Shown: in pieces, positions 1-8,597 of the stretch
Layout: each line of letters opens with the position of its first letter
Numbering within the stretch: the first letter of the stretch is position 1
Assembly (NCBI RefSeq): GCF_003020125.1
Contig: NZ_PYFW01000012.1
Coordinates: 1 to 64,000, forward strand
Direction of reading: 5' to 3'
From: Bradyrhizobium sp. MOS003
Lineage (GTDB): Bacteria > Pseudomonadota > Alphaproteobacteria > Rhizobiales > Xanthobacteraceae
Length of the DNA: 64,000 nucleotides
Notes under the pieces: generated by a model
Database searches by the model: none
The model's input: only the letters and a program-made list of their open reading frames with translations
What the model was told of the DNA's origin: nothing
Translations under genes and position numbers: made by a program

Positions 1-108
1 CCGTGGGTGCCCGGCCGGCACCCGGTCTTCCCTGCGCCCTCTCCATTCAAGAGGGTGAAGAGATCAAGCAAAGCTCGGGCGAAATCCGCCGCGAGGATGC
101 GATCCCAT

Positions 109-142
109 GTCAGTCATTCAACAACGTCAGTCATTCAACAAC
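109..142. repeat. 17-bp perfect tandem duplication
   Basis: Two identical head-to-tail copies of GTCAGTCATTCAACAAC lie at 109-125 and 126-142, directly beside the palindromic repeat that starts at 144. No gene is convincing in 1-290; the open frames there are short, overlap one another and look like no known protein. The duplication looks like a slippage or insertion-scar product. Confidence 0.85.
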
Positions 143-143
143 G

Positions 144-288
144 CTCTCGTGCCCCGGACGCGGCGCAGCGTCCCTTCGACGATGCGCCGCAGAGCCGGGG
201 CCCAGCTCGCAGCGCGTGCCATGGCTTGCTGGGTCCCGGCTCTGCGCAGCAACGTAAAGGGCGTTGCAGCGCGTCCGGGACACGAGAC
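144..288. repeat. long imperfect palindromic intergenic repeat
   Basis: The left arm (144-204) and right arm (230-288) are near reverse complements over about 60 bp. Both begin from the outside with TCTCGTG and continue through CCCGGACGCG to AGAGCCGGG. The loop is about 25 bp. It ends just before the stop codon of the minus-strand dehydrogenase gene at 291, so its RNA would form a large hairpin at that gene's 3' end. From memory, elements of this kind are very abundant between genes in Bradyrhizobium genomes; this was not checked by search. Confidence 0.75.
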
Positions 289-290
289 TG

Positions 291-1076
291 CTACACCGGC
301 TTGCCCGTATACGGCATCGACGCCGTGAGGCCGCCGTCCACCGGGAACGCCTGTCCATTGACATACGACGCCTCGTCGCTGGCCAAAAACAGGCCCATCG
401 CCGCGAGCTCGTGCGGTTGGCCGGGACGCTTGAGCGGATTGAGCTGGCCGATCTTGTCCTGGGTGCCGCGCTCCTTGGCGCGGTCGAAGATCGGCTTGGT
501 CATTCCGGTTTCGATCAGGCCAGGGCATACCGCGTTGATGCGCACGCCGGTGCCGGTGAGCGAATAAGCGGTGGTCTGCACCAGGCTGATCACGCCGGCC
601 TTGCTCGCGGCATAAGGATGTCCGCTGGCACCGGCCTTCAGGCCCGCGACGGACGCGGTCAGCACGATCGCGCCGGACTGCTGCTTCACCATATGCGGCA
701 TCGCATGCTTCACGGCGAGGAACGGCCCGATCAGATTGATGCGCAACACCTCCTGCCATTGCTCCACGGTCTGCTCGCCGAGCGGGACGAGCCCACCGGA
801 GACGCCGGCATTGGCCCAGATCACGTCGAGCCGGCCATGCGCTTTCACCGCCTTGTCGATCACGGCCATCACGTCGGATTCGGAGCCCGCATCCGCGATC
901 ATGGCTTCCGCCACGCCGCCGGCCTTCTTCACCTCGTCGACGGTCTCCTTCACCGCCTCGGTGCGATCGACCGCGATCAGCTTGGCGCCCTCCCGGGTGA
1001 ACAGCAGCGCGGCGGCGCGACCGATGCCGCTGCCGGCGCCGGTGATGATGACGGATTTGCCTTGCAGGCGGCCCAT
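291..1076 (-). CDS. SDR family NAD(P)-dependent oxidoreductase
   Basis: This is a classical short-chain dehydrogenase of 261 residues, the usual size, and presumably a soluble cytoplasmic enzyme that oxidises or reduces a hydroxyl/keto substrate. The dinucleotide motif TGAGSGIG is at residues 12-19, NAG at 89-91, and the catalytic Ser142, Tyr155 and Lys159 (YAASK) are present. I place the start at the ATG at 1076, which has a GAGGGAGAA ribosome-binding site. An upstream in-frame ATG at 1163 would add an uncharacteristic basic extension. The gene is divergent from the phosphatase at 1211, and a large palindromic repeat abuts its 3' end. The substrate cannot be read from the sequence. Confidence 0.9.
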   Translation of the reverse strand: MGRLQGKSVIITGAGSGIGRAAALLFTREGAKLIAVDRTEAVKETVDEVKKAGGVAEAMIADAGSESDVMAVIDKAVKAHGRLDVIWANAGVSGGLVPLGEQTVEQWQEVLRINLIGPFLAVKHAMPHMVKQQSGAIVLTASVAGLKAGASGHPYAASKAGVISLVQTTAYSLTGTGVRINAVCPGLIETGMTKPIFDRAKERGTQDKIGQLNPLKRPGQPHELAAMGLFLASDEASYVNGQAFPVDGGLTASMPYTGKPV

Positions 1077-1210
1077 GCGTTTCTCCCTCGGGTGCCTCGC
1101 GCGACGCTTGCCGCGCGACGGAATTTCAAACAAGATTTCAAACGGTAAAGTGTCTTGAGACACGTTGCCTACTCACGTACAGCGACATCACAAGGGATGG
1201 AAGGGTTTCG

Positions 1211-1909
1211 ATGGCAGCCGAGGACAAGGCGAGGGTGGTCACGACGCGGTGGTGGTGGGTTCGTCACGCGCCGGTACGCAATGATGGTGGCAACATCTAC
1301 GGGCAGAGCGATCTCGCCTGCGACACCAGCGATACCTACGTGTTCAATGCCGTTGCCAAGGTGCTGCCACGCAAGGCGGTCTGGTATTCGAGCAATCTGA
1401 TGCGCACGCACCAGACCGCGGAAGCGATCTGGGCGGCCGGCTACCCGAAGCCTGCGTCGATGCCATGGGAAGCGGATCTCGCCGAGCAGAATCTCGGGAA
1501 GTGGCAGGGCATGAACCGCGCCGCGTTCATCGCGAGCCGACCCGTCGGCTCGAGCTGGTTCGCCGACATCAACGAGCCCGCGCCCGGCGGCGAGAGCTTC
1601 ATGGACCTCTACAACCGCACGCGCCGCACCATCGAGCGCATCAACAGCGAGGCGGCCGGCCAGGACATCATCGCGGTCGCGCATGGGGGCACGATCAAGG
1701 CGGCGGTCGGCCTCGCGCTCGAGGGCCAGATCGAGCGGGCGCTGTCCTTCGACATCGACAATTGTTCGATCACGCGGCTGGATTATTTCGCGAGTCCTGA
1801 GCGCTCGGTCTGGCGGTTGCCGATGGTCAACCAGCAGCCCTGGATCGCCGACGATGCGCACGCGGCGATGCATCAGCCGGCCGGACCGGAAGTCAAGAAG
1901 CTGGCGTGA
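1211..1909 (+). CDS. histidine phosphatase family protein
   Basis: This 232-residue protein belongs to the phosphoglycerate mutase-like (branch 1) histidine phosphatases. The catalytic RHAPV motif is at residues 18-22, a downstream RTHQTAEAI segment gives the second arginine/histidine region, and AHGGTIKAA near residue 157 carries the second catalytic histidine. Such enzymes form a phosphohistidine and hydrolyse small phosphoesters; some members act in cobalamin synthesis (CobC), but nothing nearby supports that here. It lies 69 bp upstream of a second SDR gene on the same strand, so the two may be co-transcribed. The substrate is unknown. Confidence 0.88.
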   Translation: MAAEDKARVVTTRWWWVRHAPVRNDGGNIYGQSDLACDTSDTYVFNAVAKVLPRKAVWYSSNLMRTHQTAEAIWAAGYPKPASMPWEADLAEQNLGKWQGMNRAAFIASRPVGSSWFADINEPAPGGESFMDLYNRTRRTIERINSEAAGQDIIAVAHGGTIKAAVGLALEGQIERALSFDIDNCSITRLDYFASPERSVWRLPMVNQQPWIADDAHAAMHQPAGPEVKKLA

Positions 1910-1978
1910 TCCGATCGTCCGTTCAGGCGGGCGCGGCGTAAGCTTGATCAAATCAAAATCGTCCACTGGGAGAAACAC

Positions 1979-2746
1979 ATGACCTTGTTCGACATGAAGG
2001 GCAAAGTTGCCGTCATCACCGGATCGACGCGCGGCATCGGGCTTGCGATCGCCGAGCGCATGGCCGAGCACGGCGCCAAGGTCGTGATCTCCTCGCGTAA
2101 GGCCGACGTCTGCGAGCAGGTGGCCAAGGGCATCAACGACAGATACGGCAAGGGCACCGCGGTCGCGATCGCCGCCAACATCTCGTCGAAAGAGAATCTG
2201 CAAAACCTGGTCGACGAGAGCAACCGCGCCTTCGGCAAGATCGATGTGCTGGTCTGCAACGCTGCCTCGAACCCGTATTACGGCCCGCTCGCCGGCATCT
2301 CCGACGATCAGTTCAGGAAGATCCTCGACAACAACATCGTCGCCAACAACTGGCTGATCTCGATGGTGGTGCCGCAGATGATCGAGCGCAAGGACGGCTC
2401 CATCATCATCGTCTCCTCGATCGGCGGTTTGAAAGGCTCGACCATCCTCGGCGCCTATGCGATCTCCAAGGCCGCCGACATGCAGCTCGCGCGCAACCTT
2501 GCTTGCGAATACGGCAAGGACAACATCCGCGTGAACTGCATCGCGCCCGGCCTGATCAAGACCGACTTCGCCAAGGCGCTGTGGGATAACCCGGACAACC
2601 TGAAAGCCTCGACCGCACGCTCGCCGCTCTTGCGCATCGGCATTCCCGACGAGATCGCCGGCGCAGCGGTGTTCCTGGGGTCCAAGGCTGGAGACTTCAT
2701 GACCGGCCAGACCATGGTGATCGACGGCGGCGCGACGATCAGCTGA
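1979..2746 (+). CDS. SDR family oxidoreductase
   Basis: This is a 255-residue classical short-chain dehydrogenase. TGSTRGIG occupies residues 14-21 (cofactor binding), NAA is at 94-96, Ser147 is the likely catalytic serine, and Tyr160/Lys164 form YAISK. The C-terminal GQTMVIDGG segment is typical of the FabG-like subfamily. An ACTGGGAG ribosome-binding site precedes the ATG. It follows the histidine phosphatase on the same strand and probably shares its transcript. It is not closely similar to the SDR at 291-1076, so the pair is not a recent duplication. The substrate is unknown. Confidence 0.9.
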   Translation: MTLFDMKGKVAVITGSTRGIGLAIAERMAEHGAKVVISSRKADVCEQVAKGINDRYGKGTAVAIAANISSKENLQNLVDESNRAFGKIDVLVCNAASNPYYGPLAGISDDQFRKILDNNIVANNWLISMVVPQMIERKDGSIIIVSSIGGLKGSTILGAYAISKAADMQLARNLACEYGKDNIRVNCIAPGLIKTDFAKALWDNPDNLKASTARSPLLRIGIPDEIAGAAVFLGSKAGDFMTGQTMVIDGGATIS

Positions 2747-2769
2747 AGGGCCGGCCTCGACGGCGCAGG

Positions 2770-2798
2770 GGCATGGGGAGCGGAACCAACCCCATGCC
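2770..2798 (+). terminator. hairpin after the SDR gene
   Basis: A 9-bp perfect stem, GGCATGGGG (2770-2778) with CCCCATGCC (2790-2798), encloses an 11-nt loop and sits 24 bp after the SDR stop. No T-tract follows, so it may be a Rho-dependent end or an mRNA-stabilising structure rather than an intrinsic terminator. Confidence 0.4.
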
Positions 2799-2826
2799 GG
2801 GCCGTTAGACCGCGCAGTCCTGGGGC

Positions 2827-4812
2827 ATGACGCCGGGACCAGAAGCGAGTCCGATGATCTCTCCGGTGATCAAGCCGCAATCGACCGACGACGTCTCCGC
2901 AATCGTCGTCACGGTCGGCGTGGCGATCCTGAGCATCATCATCATCGCGGCGCTTTATCTTGGACGGGAGATCTTCGTCCCCGTCGCGCTCGCGATCCTG
3001 CTGAGCTTCGTCCTCGCTGCGCCCGTCAGGCTGCTCCAGCGTCTTCATGTCCCGCGCGCCGCTGCGGTGGTCGCGGTCGTGCTGTTCGCCTTCGCGGTGA
3101 TCTTCGCGCTCGGCAGCGTGATCGCAACGCAGCTCAACGGGCTGGCCGGCGATCTGCCGAAGTACCAGACCACAATCCTCTCCAAGATCCAGTCGGTGCG
3201 CGGCGTCGCCGGCGGCAGTTCCACGCTGGAGCGGGCCGCAGAGATGCTGCAGGACCTCGGCAAGGAGCTCGACAAGCCCAAATCCGTGGCGCCGGCCAAT
3301 CCGCTGACCTCAGGCCCGGCTGCCAAAACCGGCGTCAAGCCGGTCCCGGTCGAGGTGCTGCAGCCCGATCCCGGCGCGCTCGAGAGCCTGCGCTCGCTGA
3401 TCGCACCCCTGGTATCGCCGCTGGCGACGACGGGGATCATCGTGATCTTCGTGATCTTCATCCTGATCCAGCGCGAAGACCTGCGCAATCGCCTGATCAG
3501 GCTGGCCGGCTCTCATGACCTGCAGCGTACCACCGCGGCACTCGACGACGCCGCGGCAAGACTGAGCCGGCTGTTTCTCAACCAGCTCATGCTCAATACC
3601 GGATTCGGCGTGTTGATCGGTAGCGGCCTGTGGTTGATCGGGATTCCCAGCGCCGCGCTGTGGGGCATTCTCGCGGCCGTGCTGCGCTTCGTGCCCTATA
3701 TCGGTGCGATCATCGCGGCCGCGTTCCCGCTCGTCCTCGCCGTCGCGGTCGATCCGGGCTGGTGGATGCTGGCCTGGACCGCGGCACTGTTCTTCGTCAT
3801 CGAACCCCTGGTCGGGCATGTGGTGGAACCGCTGTTGTATGGCCGCACCACCGGCCTGTCGCCGGTGGCGGTCGTCGTCTCCGCGACGTTCTGGACCGCG
3901 CTGTGGGGGCCGATCGGGCTGGTGCTCGCAACGCCTCTCACCGTGTGCCTGGTCGTGCTGGGGCGTCACGTCGAACGGCTCTCCTTCCTCGACGTCATGT
4001 TCGGCGATCGTCCGGCACTCGCGCCTCCCGAAATTTTCTATCAGCGCATGCTGGCGGGCGATCCGACCGAAGCGGCCGAGAAGGCCGAACAGTTTCTGAA
4101 GGAGCGGTCGCTTTCGGCCTATTACGACGAAGTGGCGATCAAGGGCATGCAGCTCGCCCAATCGGACTTCGACCGCGCCGCGCTGGACCAGACGCGCCTC
4201 GCTCGCATCCGCGACACGGTGATCGAATTCGTCGACGATCTCTCGGACCAGGATGACGGCCCCCCCGTAGGGCAGGTCGCAGATGCCGAGGTGGTCGATG
4301 CGATCGAGACCGTCGCGCCTTCCAGCGATCAGCCGGACATCCCGGTGCTGGATCCGGAAGCGGTCGCGGACCGATTCCGCGGCGAACATGCCGTGCTTTG
4401 CATCGGCGGCCGGACCATGCTCGATGAGGCTGCTGCCATCATGCTCGCGCAGCTCTGCCGTGCGCACGGCGTTGGCAGCCGCGTCGAGGGTCCCGAAGCG
4501 CTGTCGACGGCCAACATCTTCCGCCTCGAGACGGCGGGGGTGGCGCTCGTCTGCCTGAACTACATCGGCATCACCAGCCCCGCGCATCTGCGCTATGCGG
4601 TGCGGCGGCTCCGGCGCAAGCTGCCCGGCGCCGCCATCATGATCGGATGCTGGGCCGAAGGGGTTGCCAATATCGACGAGCTGCGCGAGACCGCCAAGGC
4701 AGATCTGTTCGCCACCTCTCTGCGCGAAGCGACGCAGATCATCGTCTCGACGGCGCAGGGCGACGATCGCATTGTCTCGCCGGAGGCGTCGGTTCGACAG
4801 GCCAGCGCCTGA
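2827..4812 (+). CDS. AI-2E family transporter with long C-terminal extension
   Basis: This is a 661-residue inner-membrane protein. Residues about 20-400 form the AI-2E/PerM-type permease: paired hydrophobic helices near the N-terminus, a periplasmic-type loop, then a dense helix block ending near RHVERLSFLDVMFGD. Family members are usually about 350-400 residues, so roughly 260 residues are extra. The extension has a helical part (400-480), an acidic linker (DDLSDQDDGPP), and a region from about 510 with a pattern like a Rossmann or B12-binding-like fold (AVLCIGGRTMLDEAAAIMLA). The transported substrate is unknown; family members export AI-2 or act as ion antiporters. The start follows GGGGC in a weak ribosome-binding context. 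Confidence 0.88.
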   Translation: MTPGPEASPMISPVIKPQSTDDVSAIVVTVGVAILSIIIIAALYLGREIFVPVALAILLSFVLAAPVRLLQRLHVPRAAAVVAVVLFAFAVIFALGSVIATQLNGLAGDLPKYQTTILSKIQSVRGVAGGSSTLERAAEMLQDLGKELDKPKSVAPANPLTSGPAAKTGVKPVPVEVLQPDPGALESLRSLIAPLVSPLATTGIIVIFVIFILIQREDLRNRLIRLAGSHDLQRTTAALDDAAARLSRLFLNQLMLNTGFGVLIGSGLWLIGIPSAALWGILAAVLRFVPYIGAIIAAAFPLVLAVAVDPGWWMLAWTAALFFVIEPLVGHVVEPLLYGRTTGLSPVAVVVSATFWTALWGPIGLVLATPLTVCLVVLGRHVERLSFLDVMFGDRPALAPPEIFYQRMLAGDPTEAAEKAEQFLKERSLSAYYDEVAIKGMQLAQSDFDRAALDQTRLARIRDTVIEFVDDLSDQDDGPPVGQVADAEVVDAIETVAPSSDQPDIPVLDPEAVADRFRGEHAVLCIGGRTMLDEAAAIMLAQLCRAHGVGSRVEGPEALSTANIFRLETAGVALVCLNYIGITSPAHLRYAVRRLRRKLPGAAIMIGCWAEGVANIDELRETAKADLFATSLREATQIIVSTAQGDDRIVSPEASVRQASA

Positions 4813-4819
4813 ACGCGCG

Positions 4820-6043
4820 CTACTCCACCGCCGCGTAGACGAGGTCCCGCACCAGTGTCCGCGTGTAATCGCGCTGGCCCGGGCCCTGGCTCATGAACAC
4901 CGCGAACAGATCCTCCTTCGGATCAATCCAGAAGAACGTGCCGGCAATGCCGCTCCAGAAATACTGGCCGACGCTGCCGGGGAAGGGTGCGATGCCGGCC
5001 TCGCGGCGCACCGCGAAGCCGAGGCCGAAACCGTGGCCGGGCGAGAGCAGCGTGCCGTTGGTCACGACGTGTGGACCGAGGTGATCGGACGCCATCAGCT
5101 CCAGCGTCTTGCGGCCGATGATCCTGTGGCCGTCCAGCGTGCCGCCGTTGCGCAGCATCAGGCAGAAGCGCGCATAGTCCATCGTGGTCGAGACCAGGCC
5201 GCCGCCGCCGGACTCCATCACCGGCTGTTCGTGCATGTTGAACAGCGCGACCTTGTCGCCGGTCCATGGATCGGCCGCGAACGGCTCGGCGAGCCGGCCC
5301 GCATTGGCCTCCGAGGTCGAGAAGCCCGTCTCGGCCATCTGCAGCGGCGCGAGCACGCGCTCGGTGAGGAACGCGCCGAGCGACTTGCCGCTGACGACCT
5401 CGATGATGCGGCCGAGGATGTCGGTAGAGCGGCTGTAGTTGAATTCCGCGCCGGGCTGGCAGACCAGCGGGAAGCTCGCGACCAGGGCGGCGTGCTCGGC
5501 GTTGGTGATCTTGCGGCTGCGGACGCGGGACTCCTGGTAGAGCTTGTGGACGGGGCCGTCGCCCTGATGCTCGTAGGTCAGGCCCGAGGTGTGGCGCAGC
5601 AGGTCCTGCACCGTCATCGGTCGCGCCGGCGGCACCAGCTCCAGCTTGCCGTCCTTGACGATGCCGACCTGCTGGCTGGCAAACTCGGGGATGAACTTGG
5701 CGACGGCATCGCTGAGCAGGAGGTGGCCGTCCTCGACCAGCGCCATGATGGCGACCGAGACGATCGGCTTGGTCATCGAGAAGATCCGGAAGATCGAATC
5801 CCGCGTCATCGGCGCTGCGCCCGCCGGGCTCTGCCTGCCGAGTGCCTCGAACCAGCCGATCTGGCCGCGGCGGGCCACAAGCACGGTCACCCCGGGGACG
5901 GTTCCCTTGTCGATCTCGCGCTGGAAGGCATCCGACATGGCCTGGAGGCGCGGACGCGACAGCCCAAGCGTCTCCGGGCGCGCCTCCGGCAGGGGCGGGG
6001 TGGACGGCGCGATGGCGGCCTGCGGGGCGGCTTGGGCGTTCAT
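4820..6043 (-). CDS. serine hydrolase, class C beta-lactamase-like
   Basis: This 407-residue protein belongs to the serine beta-lactamase/esterase (EstB, penicillin-binding-like) family. The SxxK motif is SMTK at residues 89-92, giving Ser89 as nucleophile and Lys92 as general base. Tyr203 in FNYSRS is the second catalytic position. A GHGFGLGF segment near the C-terminus replaces the KTG triad, as in many esterase-type members. No signal peptide is evident, so it may be cytoplasmic, favouring an esterase role over beta-lactam hydrolysis. I chose the ATG at 6043, preceded by GGGAG; longer in-frame starts add an unlike leader. It is convergent with the AI-2E gene, 7 bp apart. Confidence 0.88.
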   Translation of the reverse strand: MNAQAAPQAAIAPSTPPLPEARPETLGLSRPRLQAMSDAFQREIDKGTVPGVTVLVARRGQIGWFEALGRQSPAGAAPMTRDSIFRIFSMTKPIVSVAIMALVEDGHLLLSDAVAKFIPEFASQQVGIVKDGKLELVPPARPMTVQDLLRHTSGLTYEHQGDGPVHKLYQESRVRSRKITNAEHAALVASFPLVCQPGAEFNYSRSTDILGRIIEVVSGKSLGAFLTERVLAPLQMAETGFSTSEANAGRLAEPFAADPWTGDKVALFNMHEQPVMESGGGGLVSTTMDYARFCLMLRNGGTLDGHRIIGRKTLELMASDHLGPHVVTNGTLLSPGHGFGLGFAVRREAGIAPFPGSVGQYFWSGIAGTFFWIDPKEDLFAVFMSQGPGQRDYTRTLVRDLVYAAVE

Positions 6044-6246
6044 GGGGGCTCCCGACTGTTGTTTTTGGTTGGCCGGGAAAGTGTGGCTCACAAGCTCCGT
6101 AAAGAACAGATGCATTCGGCGCGGTGACCTCTGCATCGGACGCTCGGCATTGGCGCCGTGCCCGAAAATACAATTCGGGGTAGACGGAAGCGGGCGGAAC
6201 ACCCTATTTTTGGGCGGGCTGAGATTGGGTTAGGGGACTGGGGGCG

Positions 6247-6870
6247 TTGTTGAGATTGCTGCTGGGACTGGCGCGCATCGTTGCGCTGGGCGGGTTGCTT
6301 TTGCTTGCGGGCTGCGTAACCGCCAATAATTCTCTGTCGCCGAACGACATAGCCAGCATGAAGCTGGCCGGCGTTGCGGTCAGTTTTGCACCGGATGCCC
6401 GCATACAGTGGGAGGACGGTCTCCGCGCCTATGCGGACTCGAAGGCGGTCAGCCTGGAACAGGCGGCAACAATGGCCGACACTCCGGAAGCCAAGGCTTT
6501 CGTCCAAGGCCTGCTGACGCCGCGGATCAAGGCCGGCGTCGAACAGGTCCTAGCCTCTCGGCTGGCGGGCACGCGGCCGGTGCGGCTCGACATCCGCGTG
6601 AAGAGCCTGCTGTTTCCGTCGGCCATTCAGCGTGTCGTGATCGGCGGCCATCGCGGCATGATCGCCGACGCCAACCTCGTCGATGCCCGAACCGGCGCGC
6701 TGATCCTTGCTTATCCCGAGCTGAACGCGTCGCTCTACACCGGGCAGGGGATCGTTGGGGCGGCGGTGCAGGCAGCTATCGACAACAACGCGACGCAAAC
6801 CCCGGTGGACAAGGTGAGCGTGCGCTACGGGGAAATCTACCGGAACTGGCTGCTGAAAGACGGGGTCTAG
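6247..6870 (+). CDS. putative outer-membrane or periplasmic lipoprotein
   Basis: This 207-residue protein starts with a hydrophobic signal sequence ending in a lipobox, LAGC, with Cys23 as the likely lipidation site. The mature part has no recognised catalytic motif; it includes a segment (ADANLVDARTGALILAYPEL) often seen in small secreted proteins of rhizobia. The start appears to be TTG at 6247 behind GGGGACTGGGGG. It is divergent from the serine hydrolase and lies 98 bp upstream of tRNA-Trp. The function is unknown. Confidence 0.75.
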   Translation: MLRLLLGLARIVALGGLLLLAGCVTANNSLSPNDIASMKLAGVAVSFAPDARIQWEDGLRAYADSKAVSLEQAATMADTPEAKAFVQGLLTPRIKAGVEQVLASRLAGTRPVRLDIRVKSLLFPSAIQRVVIGGHRGMIADANLVDARTGALILAYPELNASLYTGQGIVGAAVQAAIDNNATQTPVDKVSVRYGEIYRNWLLKDGV

Positions 6871-6968
6871 CGCGAAGTCCGCGCGTGGCGCTCGCTTCGC
6901 TCTTGCAATCCGGCCGTCCTCTGTGCTTGAAAGCGGCCCTGATCCGAAGCGGCGACGTGAGGGTCTGT

Positions 6969-7044
6969 AGGAGTGTAGCTCAATTGGTAGAGCACCGGTC
7001 TCCAAAACCGGGGGTCGCAGGTTCGAGCCCTGCCACTCCTGCCA
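6969..7044 (+). tRNA. tRNA-Trp (anticodon CCA)
   Basis: This 76-nt tRNA folds completely by eye. The acceptor AGGAGTG pairs with CACTCCT. The D arm is GCTC/GAGC, the anticodon stem CCGGT/ACCGG holds the loop CTCCAAA with anticodon CCA, and the T arm GCAGG/CCTGC holds TTCGAGC. The discriminator is G and the 3' CCA is encoded. In many alphaproteobacteria tRNA-Trp lies directly upstream of secE-nusG; here secE is about 26 kb away across a carbohydrate cluster. Confidence 0.97.
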
Positions 7045-7081
7045 GTCAAATCAACCACTTAAGTTAGATGCTGGCAGGATA

Positions 7082-7160
7082 GGGACGAGGCGTCCCGCGG
7101 GCGAATCGCCACGCGTCAGCCCATCTCACCACGCCCGAGCCTATCCGCTTGAAGCTCGGG
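7082..7160. other. two hairpins between tRNA-Trp and the GT2 gene
   Basis: GGGACG (7082-7087) pairs with CGTCCC (7091-7096), and CCCGAGC (7134-7140) pairs with GCTCGGG (7154-7160). They lie between the tRNA and the convergent glycosyltransferase gene, where transcripts from both sides should end. Neither is followed by a T-run, so intrinsic termination is not assured. Confidence 0.35.
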
Positions 7161-7178
7161 TCGGCAGGCCAGGCGGGC

Positions 7179-7940
7179 CTAGCGCGCCGGGGCCCGCTCC
7201 GCGTCATCGGGGATTTGGCTGAGGTCGACGTGCCGGATGGGAACGCGGCGCAGCAGCGATACGACGGTGCCGCCGAGCTCGAGATAGGTGCGCAACCGCA
7301 GCGCGCGGGACGACCCCTTCAGCTCCGCGTTCAGGCTCACGGGCACCTGCACGTAGGTGAGGCCGAGCTGGAGCAGCGATATCAGGGCGCAGATCTGATA
7401 GCCGTAGCCGTCGGCCTTGACCGCGATCTGGCGCAGCCATTTCACGGGGTAGACGATCATGCTGTGGTAGTCGGACAGCCAGAAGCCGAACAGGCAGTTC
7501 AGGATGAACCGAAGCGAGTGCGACTGCAGCGAGCGGTTGACGGAGCGGTCCGACTGGTTGTCGCGATAGGTGATGACGAGGTCGGCAGCGCCCGCCGCCT
7601 TGAACATCTGCGCAATACCCTCGTTCTGGAAGGCGTGATCGCCGGGAATGAGCGTGATGGCATCGAATTTCGCGCGCGACAGGGCGTATTCGAAGCCGGC
7701 CCCGACACCGCGCGGCGCGGCGTTGTGCTGCACGACGATGCGCGGCTCGCCGGCCGCGAACTCGTCCATGATCGCACCGGTGGCGTCGGTGCTGCCGTCG
7801 TCGATCAGGAAGATCTCGAAATCGTCGAGCAACTCGCGGGCGAGCGGCAACACGCCGTCAATGGTGTCGGCGATCTTGTCCTGCTCGTTCAGTGCAGGGA
7901 TGACGATCGTAAGTTTCTTAGCCGCCCTCGAAGGTGTCAT
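7179..7940 (-). CDS. glycosyltransferase family 2
   Basis: This 253-residue protein begins with the GT-A fold signature TIVIPALNEQ followed by LIDDGSTD (Asp47, Asp48 in nucleotide-sugar binding), typical of GT2 enzymes such as dolichol-phosphate-type or polyisoprenyl-phosphate glycosyltransferases. It has one hydrophobic stretch (RFILNCLFGFWLSDYH) but lacks the C-terminal membrane pair of the DPM/GtrB type. I chose the ATG at 7940 with AGGCGG six bases upstream; a GTG at 7964 would add eight residues. It is the last gene of the leftward carbohydrate cluster next to tRNA-Trp. It probably transfers a sugar from a nucleotide donor to a lipid or glycan; the donor is unknown. Confidence 0.85.
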   Translation of the reverse strand: MTPSRAAKKLTIVIPALNEQDKIADTIDGVLPLARELLDDFEIFLIDDGSTDATGAIMDEFAAGEPRIVVQHNAAPRGVGAGFEYALSRAKFDAITLIPGDHAFQNEGIAQMFKAAGAADLVITYRDNQSDRSVNRSLQSHSLRFILNCLFGFWLSDYHSMIVYPVKWLRQIAVKADGYGYQICALISLLQLGLTYVQVPVSLNAELKGSSRALRLRTYLELGGTVVSLLRRVPIRHVDLSQIPDDAERAPAR

Positions 7941-8081
7941 CTCATGCCGCCTGTTGCCGGCCACTCTGTACTGGTGGAACCCTGCCGCAACTCTAGGTCA
8001 TCTGGGCGGAGCGAACAATAAGGCGCCCGCAGATATGGGCTGTAGAACCGGCATGACCGCCGACATGTGTGTTTCCGGCAA

Positions 8082-8588
8082 CTATTCGGAAAAATCATAG
8101 AGACTGGTATCGCCGATGCCGAAGGCTCGGCGCAGCTGTCCGACGCGGCCTGCCATTTTGCGGCCCGCCGCCGTCGCCGCGAAGCGTGAATCGACCGGTT
8201 CTACCAGGCCGCCGTCGACCAGGTTCCTAATTCGTCCCTGGAACAGATCTGGAACCTGCCGTTCGATGATCTCGGACAGCGGAGCCTTCCGCTCGGGCCG
8301 GTTGACTATGCTGAGCAGAATCTCCAGGGAAACCGATTTGTACACTGCGCCAAAAGCGAAGACGTAGCCCATCACGCAAAAACCGAAAATCGATGCGGCG
8401 TCCCAGTACTGAAATTGCGGGACGAGGAGGATTCCGAGCATCACGCCGAGACCATGGGTGACGATCGCGGCGATCGCGAGCAGGGTGACGGCTCCAACCG
8501 ACCATCCGCGTGTGCGGGCCATGAGCTGCAAGGCAGGCGACAGCAGGGCGAAGGTGACAGCGGCGAGGAATCCGATAACGAAGGACAT
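8082..8588 (-). CDS. membrane protein with C-terminal winged-helix-like domain (paralogue 1)
   Basis: This 168-residue protein has about three hydrophobic helices in residues 1-85 and a soluble C-terminal part. The C-terminal pattern (RIRNLVDGGLVEPVD followed by TAAGRKMA) looks like a winged-helix module. The neighbouring gene at 8598-9104 has the same length, the same layout and an alignable C-terminal segment, so the two look like an ancient tandem duplication. No function is recognised. Cluster context suggests a role in sensing or supporting surface-carbohydrate assembly, but this is inference. Confidence 0.75.
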   Translation of the reverse strand: MSFVIGFLAAVTFALLSPALQLMARTRGWSVGAVTLLAIAAIVTHGLGVMLGILLVPQFQYWDAASIFGFCVMGYVFAFGAVYKSVSLEILLSIVNRPERKAPLSEIIERQVPDLFQGRIRNLVDGGLVEPVDSRFAATAAGRKMAGRVGQLRRAFGIGDTSLYDFSE

Positions 8589-8597
8589 CGTGGCCTC

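Noticed and set aside
1077..1163. Upstream start adding 29 residues to the first SDR
   Set aside because: The extension is basic and unlike the family, while the ATG at 1076 has a good ribosome-binding site.
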